From Chryseobacterium sp. CH25 (GTDB lineage: Bacteria; Bacteroidota; Bacteroidia; Flavobacteriales; Weeksellaceae), in assembly GCF_004119455.1 (NCBI RefSeq), contig NZ_NRQT01000001.1, positions 558,001-622,000 of the forward strand: a stretch of 64,000 nucleotides of DNA, given 5' to 3'. Below, one piece after another: positions 9,813 to 18,982 of the stretch. The translations under genes were made by a program, and so were the position numbers. Position 1 is the first letter of the stretch; each line of letters opens with the position of its first letter. The notes under the pieces were generated by a model. The model ran no database searches. It was not told the origin of the DNA and worked only from the letters and a program-made list of their open reading frames with translations.

Positions 9813-11113
9813 TTATTCTACAATGGCGAAATTATATTTTGTCCAGCTTCCCTGAAATCCACCACAGTTTCTTGGAGATACATTCCAGCTTCCTTCGTTA
9901 TAGAATGGCTGGTTCATTCCCCATAATGCGGCTGTACTTCCCGTCATAAGATTAGCTGTTGGAATGCCTGCCGTACCAACCCCTGTAACTGATGTTCCAA
10001 AACCATGTACAAGGATTGAGCTCAGGTTAGAAGCTGAAGAAAGTTCAGAACCTGATCCCTCCACCCGGATTCCTGTAGGATAACCTGTAACCAGTGCATT
10101 ATTTAAAGTCAGTTTACCGTGTCTCCTGATATGGATACCGTTTTCATAAACAAGCCCCTGTCCTGTTGCTCCATTTCTTGCACCGACGATAGTAATGTTG
10201 TTGATCTTAGGATGTGTAATTAAATGGGTTGCTGTACCTGTTGAAATATTGTCTAACTCAATCCCATTAGAATCAAAATTTACACCGCTTGTAGCATGAT
10301 ATGAATTATAATCAGCTAAGGAAAGAGCACAAGTAATAGTTCCCGTATATCCATTATCAAAATCAAAATTATCATCTTCAGGAGCAAAAGAAACCAGATT
10401 GGTAGGATTCACCGTACCGCCAAAGAACTCAAAAGAATCATCCAAGCTGTAAGACACCTGAATATGATCCAAAGTAGTTCCGCTTCCAACTCCGCCTAAC
10501 GTGAGACCATTAACTTCATTCCCTGAATTTGCTCCAGTAAAATCATATCCTGCAAATTCAATACGTACATATTTCATGATTCCCGCATTATGAGAAGGAT
10601 TAGTTCCTCCGAAATAATGCTCTACACTTGGAGCGATGCCTTCAATAGAGGTTGTAAAAGGTACATTCGTAGGAGCATCTCCCAAAAGGATTACTCCTCC
10701 AAAATCTCCCGGAGAAGCTATTGTATCTTCATTTCCATCCAGAAGCTTATAACTTGTAAAAATAATAGGCTGAGATTCAGTACCTGCCGCATTGATCTTT
10801 CCTGTTTTTGTAATTACCAAACACCGGTAGCATCCCAATTGGCATTAGGTTTTGCTTTAATGTAAGTTCCCGGAAGGATTGTTAATGTTGCCCCATTTTT
10901 AACCCTGATCACCCCATTCATCTCAATAACACCACTCCAGGTTGTATTGGACGTAATATCTCCACTTACAGCAGTTACAGGAAGTTCAGAAACTGTAATA
11001 TATTCTGCAGAAGTAGGCTTCATTTCGAAAGGTGCTGAAGAATCAGCTAAATCATCTTTCTGGCAAGCCGTAAGTGAAAATAATGCGATACCGATCAATT
11101 GTAATTTTTTCAT
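9813..11113 (-). pseudogene. Beta-helix repeat lipoprotein, paralogue broken by one frameshift
   Basis: Paralogue of the 8173-9471 gene, nearly identical in long blocks (signal peptide with lipobox L-T-A-C, NTTWSGVIE, DFGGVILLGDAPTNVP, the C-terminal NVSPRNCG). The first 99 residues (11113 down to about 10820) and the rest (down to 9813) lie in different frames. Adding one T to the T run at 10819-10821 (minus strand reads GGTGTTTGG) restores G-V-L-V-I-T-K-T and a 433-residue protein against 432 in the intact copy. It is either a recent pseudogene or a sequence error at a homopolymer. It lies directly behind the TonB receptor. Confidence 0.85.
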
Positions 11114-11150
11114 TTCTTAGTTTCTTAGTTTTTATGATTTCAATAAGTAA

Positions 11151-14100
11151 TTAAAATGTATAGCTGACACTTAACCCGAATATTCTTCCACTATAAGCAC
11201 GGAATAAAACCTTATCAATGTCTTTATCATATTTATCGGTAGCACCGGGTACAAGTTCCTGCAGTTCACGGGCTGTCTTATCCCCTGTATTGTTTGTAAA
11301 TCCTAAATAAGAGTTGAAGTTGTTGTAGTATTCCTTTACCCTATTGAAGATATTCCTCACATTCAGTTTCACTTCCAGATTCCTGTTTTTAAAGAATTTA
11401 TAAGAGATCTGAGCATCTGCAACAGCATAAGGACGCTGAATTTCCTCTCCGTTATAAGAATATCCTACCGTTATGTACTGATCTCCTTTCGCATTATATA
11501 AAAAGCTGAATCCCAATCTTTCTCCATCATACATCAATCCTACATTATAAGCATAAGGAGTCTGTCCGTAAAGAGGTCTGTTTACTTCATAGCTCGGATC
11601 ATCATCCCCGGTTTTGTACCGGTTTTTAAAAGCAACTACTTTTGTTGTATTGTAAGTAAAATTCCCATTGATAAAGAGCTTTTCAAATAACGATCCTCTG
11701 GCAATAAATCCCAGGTTTTTTCTTACCTCCACTTCTACTCCCTTCAGTTTTGCATTTTTTGAGTTTCCATTGTACAGATACAGGTTACCTTCACTGGAAA
11801 TATGCCCTTCACGCTCAATAGGTCTGTCAATATCCTTGTAATACAATCCTGCAGAGAATATTTCACCCAATCCCGGAAACCATTCAAATTTAAAATCATA
11901 ATTATTCACAGTAGATGATACCATGTGTGTATTGTAAATCTGTCCGTTGGCTATTGGGTCAAAATAAGGTAATCCTGTTCTCTCATTAAACTGAGGACGA
12001 ATGGCAGTTTTGCTGTAAGCCAATCTCAGATTTATTTTATTGGTAGGGCTATACGTAAAATTGGCAGAAGGCATCCATTGCCATGGTTTATCCTCAACCC
12101 CAGTGGCAGGGAAATTATTGGCATCATTTTTAGATTCCATCTGCTGCGAAATCAGATTATACTGAAAATATTCGGCACGTAATCCCCACACTAATCTGAA
12201 TTTATTTTTCCAACGGTTATCAAACATAATATACGCAGCATGCTGTTCCACTTCACCTTCATACTTACCATCATCCACATACAATGGTCTGGTCTCCCAT
12301 CCAATACCTCCTGGTGCATAATGAGAACCGTCAAACCAATCGGCAAGTGATCCGTACATTTCCAAAATTTTCGGATTCGGGACGTTCCTGTTTCCATCCA
12401 CTCTCAATAAAAATTTTTGCTGTTGATTTGTATTGGTTTTTGAAGCTCCTGCATATCCTGCCTTAATATCATTTTTAAAATTTCCTCTGTCAAAGCCCCA
12501 TTTGAAAGAAGCTCCGTAATTGTAGTCTGTTTCTTTACTGGTAATATACCCTCTCGCAAAATCACTGGCAGAATTATTGACTTCGTGATAGTTCATTATT
12601 TCGCGCCCTATAAAACTATATAAGGTTTTATGCTGGGTATAATCCTTAGTGTCTGATGAAACTCCTGTTCTGGCTGCAAACCAGTTTACTTCTATATTTC
12701 CAAGCTTATGATTTCCTTCCAGTTTATTCTGCAAAAACATCTGGTAAACAGGATAAACGGTATTCTCCGTAAAAGGTTTTTCTAAAGATTGAATTTTTGA
12801 CGGGTCATTATTTGGGATAATTCCATGATAAAAATAATTGTATGAAGCTTCTGCATCTGAACGGTTTCCACTTCCACTTGTATACTCATCCCAGCCTGTA
12901 ATTCTTGTCAGTGTATTATCATAGATATGGGTATATGAATTACGTAATGAAATTCTGCTCTTTCCCAACTGTAGTCCAAAATTCAGCATTCCTGCTACGG
13001 TAGAATTATAATTATAGGAAGCTCCTTTATTCTTAAAATTATAAAAAGGCATTTTTCCGTTGGCATCAAAAACGAAATCTGTTGTATCAAGCCAGTTTCC
13101 TCTTCCTGTATGGTCTATATCCAGTTTGTTCTGTTCATTTCTGATAATAAATGCTCCGGCAAAACCCCATTTGTTATTATTTTTAAGAGCATATGTTCTT
13201 CCCAGTGCCAGCTGCAGATTAGATCCCATGTCCCCTCTCGTCTTATACGTTGTGAAATTATCATTCTTAAACTGACTGGACTGTTCAAAAAACATAGGAT
13301 TATTCCAGTTCATAGCTTTAAGACCCTGTGGAAAATCTCTTGTTCCGTCATCGTACCCGAAATAATCATATTTTCCACGCTTGCGGGTCAGAAACTCTTT
13401 AAAAGCAGTCTGATCGTTATAAGAAGTTCCCATACTTACGGTTGTAAAATTTTCATTGGGAATATCTTTAGTTCTCACCTCTACAAAACCTCCTGCAAAG
13501 CTGGCATTCATATCCGGTGTTGCAGATTTACTTACGACAACACTTTCCACCATTGCTGTAGGAATAATATCGAAAGAGAAATTCTGGTTATAGGCCTCAG
13601 TACTCGGCAGGTTTATTCCATCCATCGCGGCAGTATTCCATCGTTCTCCCATAGACCTTACCACTACATATTTGTTATCTATCGTTGTAATTCCTGTTAC
13701 CCTTTTTAAAGTTCCTCCTACGTCATTATCAGGAGTTTTGGAAATCTGTTCGGCTGAAATTCCGTCACTCATTTGGGCCGCTTTTTTCTGCTGGGCCAAT
13801 AATCCTGCCTGAGTATCTGCCTTACGGGTTGCCGTAACCACCACTTCTTTAATGTCTGTAATTTTATCAGAAACTCTGTTCAGTGTAAATGAAACAGCAT
13901 TGGTTTCTTTATTAATGACCGATAATTTTTCTACCCGAAGCGTATTATATTTGGGTGCTTTTACAGTCATATTATAAAGTCCCGAAGGAAGATCCAGAGA
14001 AAAGTCACCATTATTGTCTGTTACAACTGTTTTCCCTGCAATTTGAACCTCTGCCCCGGCAACAGGATTTCCAACTTCATCCACTATTTTTCCTGAGATC

Positions 14101-14438
14101 CGCCCGTTTCCCTGTACAGAAGCATTAGAGCTTTCGTATTTTATAGAAATAAGATCACCATGTAACCGAAATACTACAGGAAGTCCATTGGTAATATCTT
14201 TCAGGCAGCTACTAATCGTAGAATTTTCACATTTTATCCCTTTTACCTTCAGCTCTTTAATATCAAATTTTGAATAGGCCAGTCTCATACCTGTTTTTCC
14301 TGCAAATTCTTCCAAAACTTCAATTAAGGGTCTGCTTGCAGGAACAGAAAATGAAACTTTCTGAACCAATTCCTGTGCTTCTGCAGCAACAGTAAAAAAT
14401 AAGGCTGCTATGGTAAAACCACATTTCAAACTTTTCAT
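11151..14438 (-). CDS. TonB-dependent receptor with STN and carboxypeptidase-like domains
   Basis: 1095-residue FecA/SusC-type outer-membrane receptor. After a signal peptide comes an STN (secretin/TonB N-terminal) domain at about 25-105, used to signal to an anti-sigma factor. A carboxypeptidase-regulatory-like beta-sandwich (about 112-190), a TonB-box-like stretch (EVVVTA near 197), the plug (about 220-330) and the barrel to the C-terminal F follow. The STN domain together with the upstream fecR-like gene and divergent ECF sigma gene marks a trans-envelope signalling receptor that induces its own locus when ligand binds. The ligand is unknown; it is followed by two beta-helix lipoproteins. 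Confidence 0.93.
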   Translation of the reverse strand: MKSLKCGFTIAALFFTVAAEAQELVQKVSFSVPASRPLIEVLEEFAGKTGMRLAYSKFDIKELKVKGIKCENSTISSCLKDITNGLPVVFRLHGDLISIKYESSNASVQGNGRISGKIVDEVGNPVAGAEVQIAGKTVVTDNNGDFSLDLPSGLYNMTVKAPKYNTLRVEKLSVINKETNAVSFTLNRVSDKITDIKEVVVTATRKADTQAGLLAQQKKAAQMSDGISAEQISKTPDNDVGGTLKRVTGITTIDNKYVVVRSMGERWNTAAMDGINLPSTEAYNQNFSFDIIPTAMVESVVVSKSATPDMNASFAGGFVEVRTKDIPNENFTTVSMGTSYNDQTAFKEFLTRKRGKYDYFGYDDGTRDFPQGLKAMNWNNPMFFEQSSQFKNDNFTTYKTRGDMGSNLQLALGRTYALKNNNKWGFAGAFIIRNEQNKLDIDHTGRGNWLDTTDFVFDANGKMPFYNFKNKGASYNYNSTVAGMLNFGLQLGKSRISLRNSYTHIYDNTLTRITGWDEYTSGSGNRSDAEASYNYFYHGIIPNNDPSKIQSLEKPFTENTVYPVYQMFLQNKLEGNHKLGNIEVNWFAARTGVSSDTKDYTQHKTLYSFIGREIMNYHEVNNSASDFARGYITSKETDYNYGASFKWGFDRGNFKNDIKAGYAGASKTNTNQQQKFLLRVDGNRNVPNPKILEMYGSLADWFDGSHYAPGGIGWETRPLYVDDGKYEGEVEQHAAYIMFDNRWKNKFRLVWGLRAEYFQYNLISQQMESKNDANNFPATGVEDKPWQWMPSANFTYSPTNKINLRLAYSKTAIRPQFNERTGLPYFDPIANGQIYNTHMVSSTVNNYDFKFEWFPGLGEIFSAGLYYKDIDRPIEREGHISSEGNLYLYNGNSKNAKLKGVEVEVRKNLGFIARGSLFEKLFINGNFTYNTTKVVAFKNRYKTGDDDPSYEVNRPLYGQTPYAYNVGLMYDGERLGFSFLYNAKGDQYITVGYSYNGEEIQRPYAVADAQISYKFFKNRNLEVKLNVRNIFNRVKEYYNNFNSYLGFTNNTGDKTARELQELVPGATDKYDKDIDKVLFRAYSGRIFGLSVSYTF

Positions 14439-14494
14439 ACGTAAGTGTTCTCTTTTAATTAAGATTATCTGATTATTTGTTTTTTTGACAGTTA

Positions 14495-15451
14495 TTATTT
14501 CAGGATGAAGACATTATCTTTTTTCTGAACTTCAAATCCAAGAATGAAGGCTAATGCTTCAATATTTTCACCAACAGTTCCTCCTGTGAAATCTGCTGTA
14601 ATCTTTTTATCTTCGGCTTCTTTCGGATAATGAATCTTTGTACTGTAATTGCCTTCCAGCACTGTAATCACTTCTTTTAAAGGAACATCGTTAAAACTTA
14701 AAGACAATAACTTAGGATGTTGTTTTCCCGAGACTCCATCAGGAGCAAAAGAAATAATAGCAGTTGTACGGGCAACGCCAAGATTTGTCCATTTCTGATT
14801 AGGTTTCAGATAAGACACTGGTACTCCGGCAGAAGATACCGCTACTTTTCCTTCGTAAAGATCTACCGCTTTTTTCTTCCCGGACTGGGAAACTTTAAAT
14901 ACAGTTCCCAATACTTTCGTACTGAAACCCTCTGCATGAACAATAAAAGGATGAATTTTCGATTTGGCTACAGAAAAAATAGCATCTCCTTTTAAATCTA
15001 CCACTCTGGTAGAGGCAGGAAATGATTTCTCTACAGTAAGCTCCGCTCCCGGCAATAAGGTTACCACAGATCCGTCTTCAAGATGAACAGTTCTGTTTCC
15101 GGACACAGCCACATAAACATCCGGTTTAATGAATGTATGGTAAGTAAAAAATCCACCCAATGTTAAAAACAGAATAATGACCGCCGCTATTTTGTAGGCA
15201 TTCTTCTGAAGGCTATTTCTATATCCTATTTTCTCATAAGGAATGAAATAATGTTCCAGACCAGCCAATACTCTTTCTTTAGATTCCTGCTGATGAGCTT
15301 CATTCAGATCTTTTTCTGCATGGGTCTTCCATTGCTTTAAAATTTCCATTTCTTTTTCAGAGATATTTTCCTCTGAAACTTCACGTGTCCAAAGTCTGAA
15401 AACAAAGGCCTCGATATTCTTATAATGTAAACGTTTCATAAAATGTTTCAT
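14495..15451 (-). CDS. FecR family anti-sigma factor
   Basis: Inner-membrane anti-sigma regulator. An N-terminal cytoplasmic part of about 85 residues is followed by one transmembrane helix (IAAVIILFLTLGGFF) and a periplasmic FecR domain (GNRTVHLEDGSVVTLLPGAEL, DAIFSVAKSKIHPFIVHA). A C-terminal DUF4974-like segment (LSFNDVPLKEVITVLE) would meet the receptor STN domain. The ATG at 15451 is used because the longer frame starts with TTG at 15475. The gene is 56 nt upstream of the receptor and divergent from the sigma gene, the standard FecI-FecR-receptor arrangement in this phylum. Confidence 0.92.
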   Translation of the reverse strand: MKHFMKRLHYKNIEAFVFRLWTREVSEENISEKEMEILKQWKTHAEKDLNEAHQQESKERVLAGLEHYFIPYEKIGYRNSLQKNAYKIAAVIILFLTLGGFFTYHTFIKPDVYVAVSGNRTVHLEDGSVVTLLPGAELTVEKSFPASTRVVDLKGDAIFSVAKSKIHPFIVHAEGFSTKVLGTVFKVSQSGKKKAVDLYEGKVAVSSAGVPVSYLKPNQKWTNLGVARTTAIISFAPDGVSGKQHPKLLSLSFNDVPLKEVITVLEGNYSTKIHYPKEAEDKKITADFTGGTVGENIEALAFILGFEVQKKDNVFILK

Positions 15452-15681
15452 AGTATTCACAGATACTTCTATCAATAAGACTATGAAAATGAGAAACTTC
15501 CCCAGCCCATTTTTAACATTCAGTTCATATTAAGATCGCCATTCAAAGATTTTTCAATCTATTTTACATTTATTAAACATTAAATTCACAATTAAGGGAT
15601 ATTCATCAGAAATATTTAACCTTACCATAATTAAAGTTCACAAAAAGTTCATTTTCCTTTAGGTAATTTTGTTGCAGTAAT

Positions 15682-16308
15682 ATGAGCCTAACAGATTCTA
15701 CTTTATTAAAGAAAATAAAATCAGGTGACAGACCTGCATTTATGCTGATGTATGACCGGTACTGGGATAGCCTGTACCGCTTCGTTTTTGTGCGGACAAA
15801 GGATAAGGAAGTTTCTGAAGAACTGCTTCAGAACTTATGGATAAAGATTCTGGAAAATACGGAAATGATACAAACCGATGAATCCGGAAGTGCAAAAGGG
15901 TATCTGTTACGCCACCTCCACTACCGAATCCTGGACTATTACAATAGTTTTAAGAAAGCTCCTCCAACATTAAGCATTGATGAATTTGATATTCCTGCAG
16001 AAATAGACGCATCAGACGCTGAGTATTTTGAAATTCTTGAGGAAAATGAGATTTCAGCATTACTATCTCTGATTGATGAAGTTGTTTCACAATTTCCCAC
16101 TACAGAACAGCAGGTATATGATATGAGGATCAGAAAAAATATGTCTGTTAATGAAACAGCAGAAGCTCTTGGGATAAGCAATAAGACTGTGAGTAATAAA
16201 CTGAGTAAAGCATTGGGCGGAATCCGTGAACAGCTTAATCCCGAATATCAGTCTTCAAAAAAATTAATCTCCATTTTAATGCTCATGGAAATTCTCACAA
16301 AATATTAA
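15682..16308 (+). CDS. RNA polymerase ECF sigma factor (FecI-like)
   Basis: 208-residue sigma-70 family ECF factor with region 2 near 20-90 (F-M-L-M-Y-D-R-Y-W-D-S-L-Y, then Y-L-L-R-H-L) and region 4 near 130-190 (V-Y-D-M-R-I-R-K-N-M-S-V-N-E-T-A-E-A-L-G-I-S helix-turn-helix). It is read divergently from the fecR-like gene and should be released by it to transcribe the receptor operon. A TAATTTTG box (15664-15671) matches the Bacteroidota -7 consensus 10 nt before the ATG, but no clear -33 TTG is visible at the right distance. Confidence 0.93.
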   Translation: MSLTDSTLLKKIKSGDRPAFMLMYDRYWDSLYRFVFVRTKDKEVSEELLQNLWIKILENTEMIQTDESGSAKGYLLRHLHYRILDYYNSFKKAPPTLSIDEFDIPAEIDASDAEYFEILEENEISALLSLIDEVVSQFPTTEQQVYDMRIRKNMSVNETAEALGISNKTVSNKLSKALGGIREQLNPEYQSSKKLISILMLMEILTKY

Positions 16309-16335
16309 TTGTAAGGAAATAAATAGCCTACACCT

Positions 16336-16977
16336 TTAGAAGATGGGCAGCTGAACTGAGTCAAAATTCAATATTTTAAAATCAGCATGCTCAAAATCTG
16401 TATTTTCATCATTATTAGTGTAAACAATGGTTTTCATTCCGGCTGCTTTAGCTGCTTTTAACCCGGAATGGCTGTCTTCAATAGCAATACAATATTCAGG
16501 TGAAATTCCCAACTGTTGTGCAGAAGTTAAATATACAGCAGGATGAGGTTTTCCCTGTTCCTCAAATTCAGAAGAATGAACGGTATCAAAATAATCTCCA
16601 ACCTGAAGCTTCGCAAGAACAGCATCTGCAACACGCAAAGGGGCATTGGTAGCCAGTCCTATTTTATATTCTTTATTTTTAAGATCCTTTATAAACTCCT
16701 GAATTCCGGACATGGCACAATCTTCAGACTGGATGAGTTCAATAACTCTGGAGACCACTTCCTGTTCCAAAGTAGGGACATCAAGGTTTTCCCAGGGAAA
16801 TCGTCCATACCAGAACTCTGTAACCTGTTTTGTAGTCATATATTTCGTCTGTGCAGCCAGGTCATCTGTGATCTGAACTCCATAGGATGAAAAAACTTCC
16901 ATTTCTGCTTGTGCCCAGAAGCCTTCAGAATCTACAAGAACCCCGTCCATATCAAAAATTACCGCTTTTAAAGCCAT
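16336..16977 (-). CDS. HAD-IA family hydrolase, sugar-phosphatase-like
   Basis: 213-residue haloacid dehalogenase-type phosphatase, closest in style to the HxpB/YniC 2-deoxyglucose-6-phosphatase and beta-phosphoglucomutase group. Motif I is I-F-D-M-D-G (D9 nucleophile, D11 acid/base), motif II L-A-T-N-A, motif III G-K-P-H-P, motif IV I-E-D-S-H-S-G. A helical cap lies between motifs I and II. The ATG at 16977 is chosen over a TTG at 16983. It converges on the sigma gene. Probably cytoplasmic dephosphorylation of a sugar phosphate; exact substrate unknown. Confidence 0.88.
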   Translation of the reverse strand: MALKAVIFDMDGVLVDSEGFWAQAEMEVFSSYGVQITDDLAAQTKYMTTKQVTEFWYGRFPWENLDVPTLEQEVVSRVIELIQSEDCAMSGIQEFIKDLKNKEYKIGLATNAPLRVADAVLAKLQVGDYFDTVHSSEFEEQGKPHPAVYLTSAQQLGISPEYCIAIEDSHSGLKAAKAAGMKTIVYTNNDENTDFEHADFKILNFDSVQLPIF

Positions 16978-17004
16978 ATCCAAGAATAAATTTAAATAAT
17001 GAAA

Positions 17005-17625
17005 TTAATGACTGATTTTATAGACACATCGCTGTCCTCCGGAAATAATATGGTCTACCCTTTCAACCGTATAATCATCTCCAATCAATGACTGAAAATT
17101 GGATAACTCTGCCCGGCAAAATCCCTGACATTCTGTAGCAGCTGCACAGATTGGGCAATGATTTTCGATCAGGAAATATTCTTTTCCTTCTTTTTTCCAT
17201 TCTGCCATATAGCCCTCTTTGCTTCTGACTTCTGCAAGAGCTTCCAGACGCTGTTCTAAGGTTTTGGTTTTGGAAAGAGCCTTTTCGTAACGGTCATAAG
17301 TATTCTTTTCCCGGTCTGTAATTAATAAATCCAAGGCATTTTCCCCTAAAAGATTTTTTACAGATTGCAACAACTGAACTGTTACTTCTGCATGAGTATC
17401 TGGAAACTGAGCCAGCCCTTTATCTGTAAGGGTATAATAAGTAGAGGGCCTTCCTACTCCTTCACTTTTCATTGTCGGTTCAATCAATCCGGCTTCTGCC
17501 AAATTCAGCAAATGCTTTCTCGCTCCCTCTTTCGTGATGGATAATTCTTTAGCAATCAGAAGTGAAGTAGCTTCCCCTCTCATCTTTAAAAACATAAGAA
17601 TACGATCTGCTGCCGGCTTCTTCAT
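17005..17625 (-). CDS. HTH transcriptional regulator, SufR/COG2345-like with C-terminal cysteines
   Basis: 206-residue regulator with an N-terminal winged helix (about 5-70: E-L-S-I-T-K-E-G-A-R-K-H-L recognition region, G-R-P-S-T-Y-Y-T-L-T wing), a coiled middle and a C-terminal cysteine set C157, C160, C166, C170, C200. This architecture resembles the SufR/COG2345 group, some of which sense redox through an iron-sulfur cluster, but the spacing is not SufR's canonical one. It is divergent from the superoxide dismutase operon. Matching operator-like sequences at both promoters (17639-17660 and 17742-17773) suggest it represses itself and that operon. It overlaps nothing; ATG at 17625. Confidence 0.85.
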   Translation of the reverse strand: MKKPAADRILMFLKMRGEATSLLIAKELSITKEGARKHLLNLAEAGLIEPTMKSEGVGRPSTYYTLTDKGLAQFPDTHAEVTVQLLQSVKNLLGENALDLLITDREKNTYDRYEKALSKTKTLEQRLEALAEVRSKEGYMAEWKKEGKEYFLIENHCPICAAATECQGFCRAELSNFQSLIGDDYTVERVDHIISGGQRCVYKISH

Positions 17626-17638
17626 TTGACAATATTTT

Positions 17639-17660
17639 AGTTGTTTTATTTTTCAACAAC
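17639..17660. promoter_or_regulatory. Operator-like half site at the regulator's own promoter
   Basis: AGTTGTTTTATT at 17639-17650 repeats an arm of the 17742-17773 palindrome. It also forms GTTGTT (17640-17645) - 9 nt - AACAAC (17655-17660). It lies just downstream of the regulator's -7 box, where a bound protein would block initiation. Confidence 0.6.
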
Positions 17661-17667
17661 AAAGATA
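17660..17667 (-). promoter_or_regulatory. -7 promoter box of the HTH regulator gene
   Basis: On the minus strand this reads TATCTTTG, matching TAnnTTTG, 35 nt before the ATG at 17625. A TTG (17692-17694) lies 24 nt further upstream, slightly wider than usual. Confidence 0.6.
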
Positions 17668-17741
17668 GTCATTTTCTATAATCTTTAAAAACAAATAGCA
17701 AACATATGAATTACAGTTCATTACAATAAATCCCTTCTCAA

Positions 17742-17773
17742 TTAATAAAACAACTAAAAAGTTGTTTTATTAA
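17742..17773. promoter_or_regulatory. Palindromic operator at the SOD operon promoter
   Basis: Perfect inverted repeat: 14-nt arms 17742-17755 and 17760-17773 (right arm AGTTGTTTTATTAA) around AAAA. The right arm contains the -33 TTG (17762-17764) of the operon promoter, so a bound regulator would exclude RNA polymerase. The divergent Cys-rich HTH protein is the obvious candidate. Confidence 0.75.
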
Positions 17774-17791
17774 AATATATTTCTACCTTTG
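17762..17791 (+). promoter_or_regulatory. Promoter of the SOD-ferredoxin operon
   Basis: TTG (17762-17764), 19-nt spacer, TACCTTTG (17784-17791), an exact fit to the Bacteroidota vegetative promoter consensus. The leader to the ATG at 17818 is about 20 nt. Confidence 0.75.
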
Positions 17792-17817
17792 TCCCAACAT
17801 TAATAAAAATAAATGCA

Positions 17818-18444
17818 ATGAAACCATTTACACTACCTCAGTTGTCCTATGCGTATGATGCTCTGGAACCATTTATAGATAACAATACAATGACTATTCA
17901 CCACCAGCGTCACCATCAGGCTTATGTAGATAATCTGAATGCCGCACTGGAACAAACCAATGAAACCAACCCGGATCTTGATTCTTTATTACAGAGAATC
18001 AGCGAATACAGCCCGGCAGTGAGAAATAATGGCGGTGGGCACTTCAATCATTCTTTATTCTGGGAAATTCTTTCTCCACAACCTAAATTAACTCCCGCAG
18101 GAAAATTGAATGAAGCTATTATCTCCACATTTGGAAGCCTTGAAGAACTTAAAGCTGAAATAAAGAAGGCTGGCCTTGGGCAATTCGGATCCGGATGGGT
18201 TTGGTTGTACGTAAAATTCAATGGTTCTCTTGCAGTAAGCTCTACGCCTAACCAGGACAATCCAATGATGGATATTCTTCCCGTGAACAGAGGTTTTCCT
18301 ATTCTTGGAATAGATGTTTGGGAACATGCCTATTATCTGGCTTATCAGAATAAAAGAGCAGATTATCTGGATTCTTTCTGGTCTGTATTAGACTGGACTT
18401 CTGTAGAGAAAAAATATGAAGAAGCTCTTTCCAAAATAAGATAA
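17818..18444 (+). CDS. Superoxide dismutase, Fe/Mn family (Mn-type features)
   Basis: Converts superoxide to hydrogen peroxide and oxygen in the cytoplasm. The metal ligands of the family are all present: H28 in I-H-H-Q-R-H-H, H78 in F-N-H-S-L-F-W, D166 and H170 in D-V-W-E-H. The G-G-G-H-F-N-H motif and the Gln in P-N-Q-D-N-P are typical of Mn-dependent rather than Fe-dependent members, though cambialistic use is possible. 208 residues, no signal peptide. It is first in an operon of redox genes and is driven by a promoter overlapped by a palindromic operator. Confidence 0.95.
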   Translation: MKPFTLPQLSYAYDALEPFIDNNTMTIHHQRHHQAYVDNLNAALEQTNETNPDLDSLLQRISEYSPAVRNNGGGHFNHSLFWEILSPQPKLTPAGKLNEAIISTFGSLEELKAEIKKAGLGQFGSGWVWLYVKFNGSLAVSSTPNQDNPMMDILPVNRGFPILGIDVWEHAYYLAYQNKRADYLDSFWSVLDWTSVEKKYEEALSKIR

Positions 18445-18475
18445 TACACAATATTTCAGTATAAAAATTTAAGCA

Positions 18476-18976
18476 ATGGATACTCAGGTTTTCGTCAATA
18501 AAGCAGCTGCTTCAGGCATTATAGCTTTTGACTTTTTAGATTATAAGCCCACTACAGAAATTGTAGAATTGGATATTAAAGATCATCTTTTTATGGGAAT
18601 GATTGTCAAGGAAAAGGAATTTAAAGAGTCAATTTCAGCAGTAGATTATTCTGTGTATCAAAACAAAGCAGTCGGAATTATTTGTTCTACTGATGCTATT
18701 ATTCCGCCCTGGGCTTATATGCTTCTCATGGAAAAATTATCACCTTATGCTGTGTATGTAGATTTAAACAATGCCGAAACAGTGTTACTCGATCTTTGGA
18801 AACGCCGCCTGATCTATGCAGATTTAAAACATTTTAAAGATCAGAAAGTAGTTGTCAGGGCAAGTACTTCCCATGATCCGGCTCTTTATGTCTTAGCAAC
18901 TGAGCTTTTAAAACCATTGGTAAAAAGCCTGATGTATGGTGAAATAGGACTGCCAAAAGTAATTTTCAAAAAATAA
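18476..18976 (+). CDS. DUF2480 family protein
   Basis: 166-residue cytoplasmic protein of the DUF2480 family, common in Bacteroidota and of unknown function. The hallmarks are a D-I-K-D-x-L-F-M-G-M-I-V-K-E-K-E-F stretch near 33-50, the C-S-T-D-A-I-I-P-P-W-A-Y-M-L-L block near 75-90, and a conserved V-V-V-R-A-S. Members are usually annotated alone. Here it lies between superoxide dismutase (31 nt upstream) and a flavin reductase (6 nt downstream), linking it to redox or iron-sulfur physiology by context. Confidence 0.85.
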   Translation: MDTQVFVNKAAASGIIAFDFLDYKPTTEIVELDIKDHLFMGMIVKEKEFKESISAVDYSVYQNKAVGIICSTDAIIPPWAYMLLMEKLSPYAVYVDLNNAETVLLDLWKRRLIYADLKHFKDQKVVVRASTSHDPALYVLATELLKPLVKSLMYGEIGLPKVIFKK

Positions 18977-18982
18977 AACAAA

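Noticed and set aside
13110..13709. 199-codon open frame on the plus strand
   Set aside because: It lies entirely antisense to the TonB receptor, with Ser/Cys/Ile-rich low-quality composition; a shadow of the real gene.
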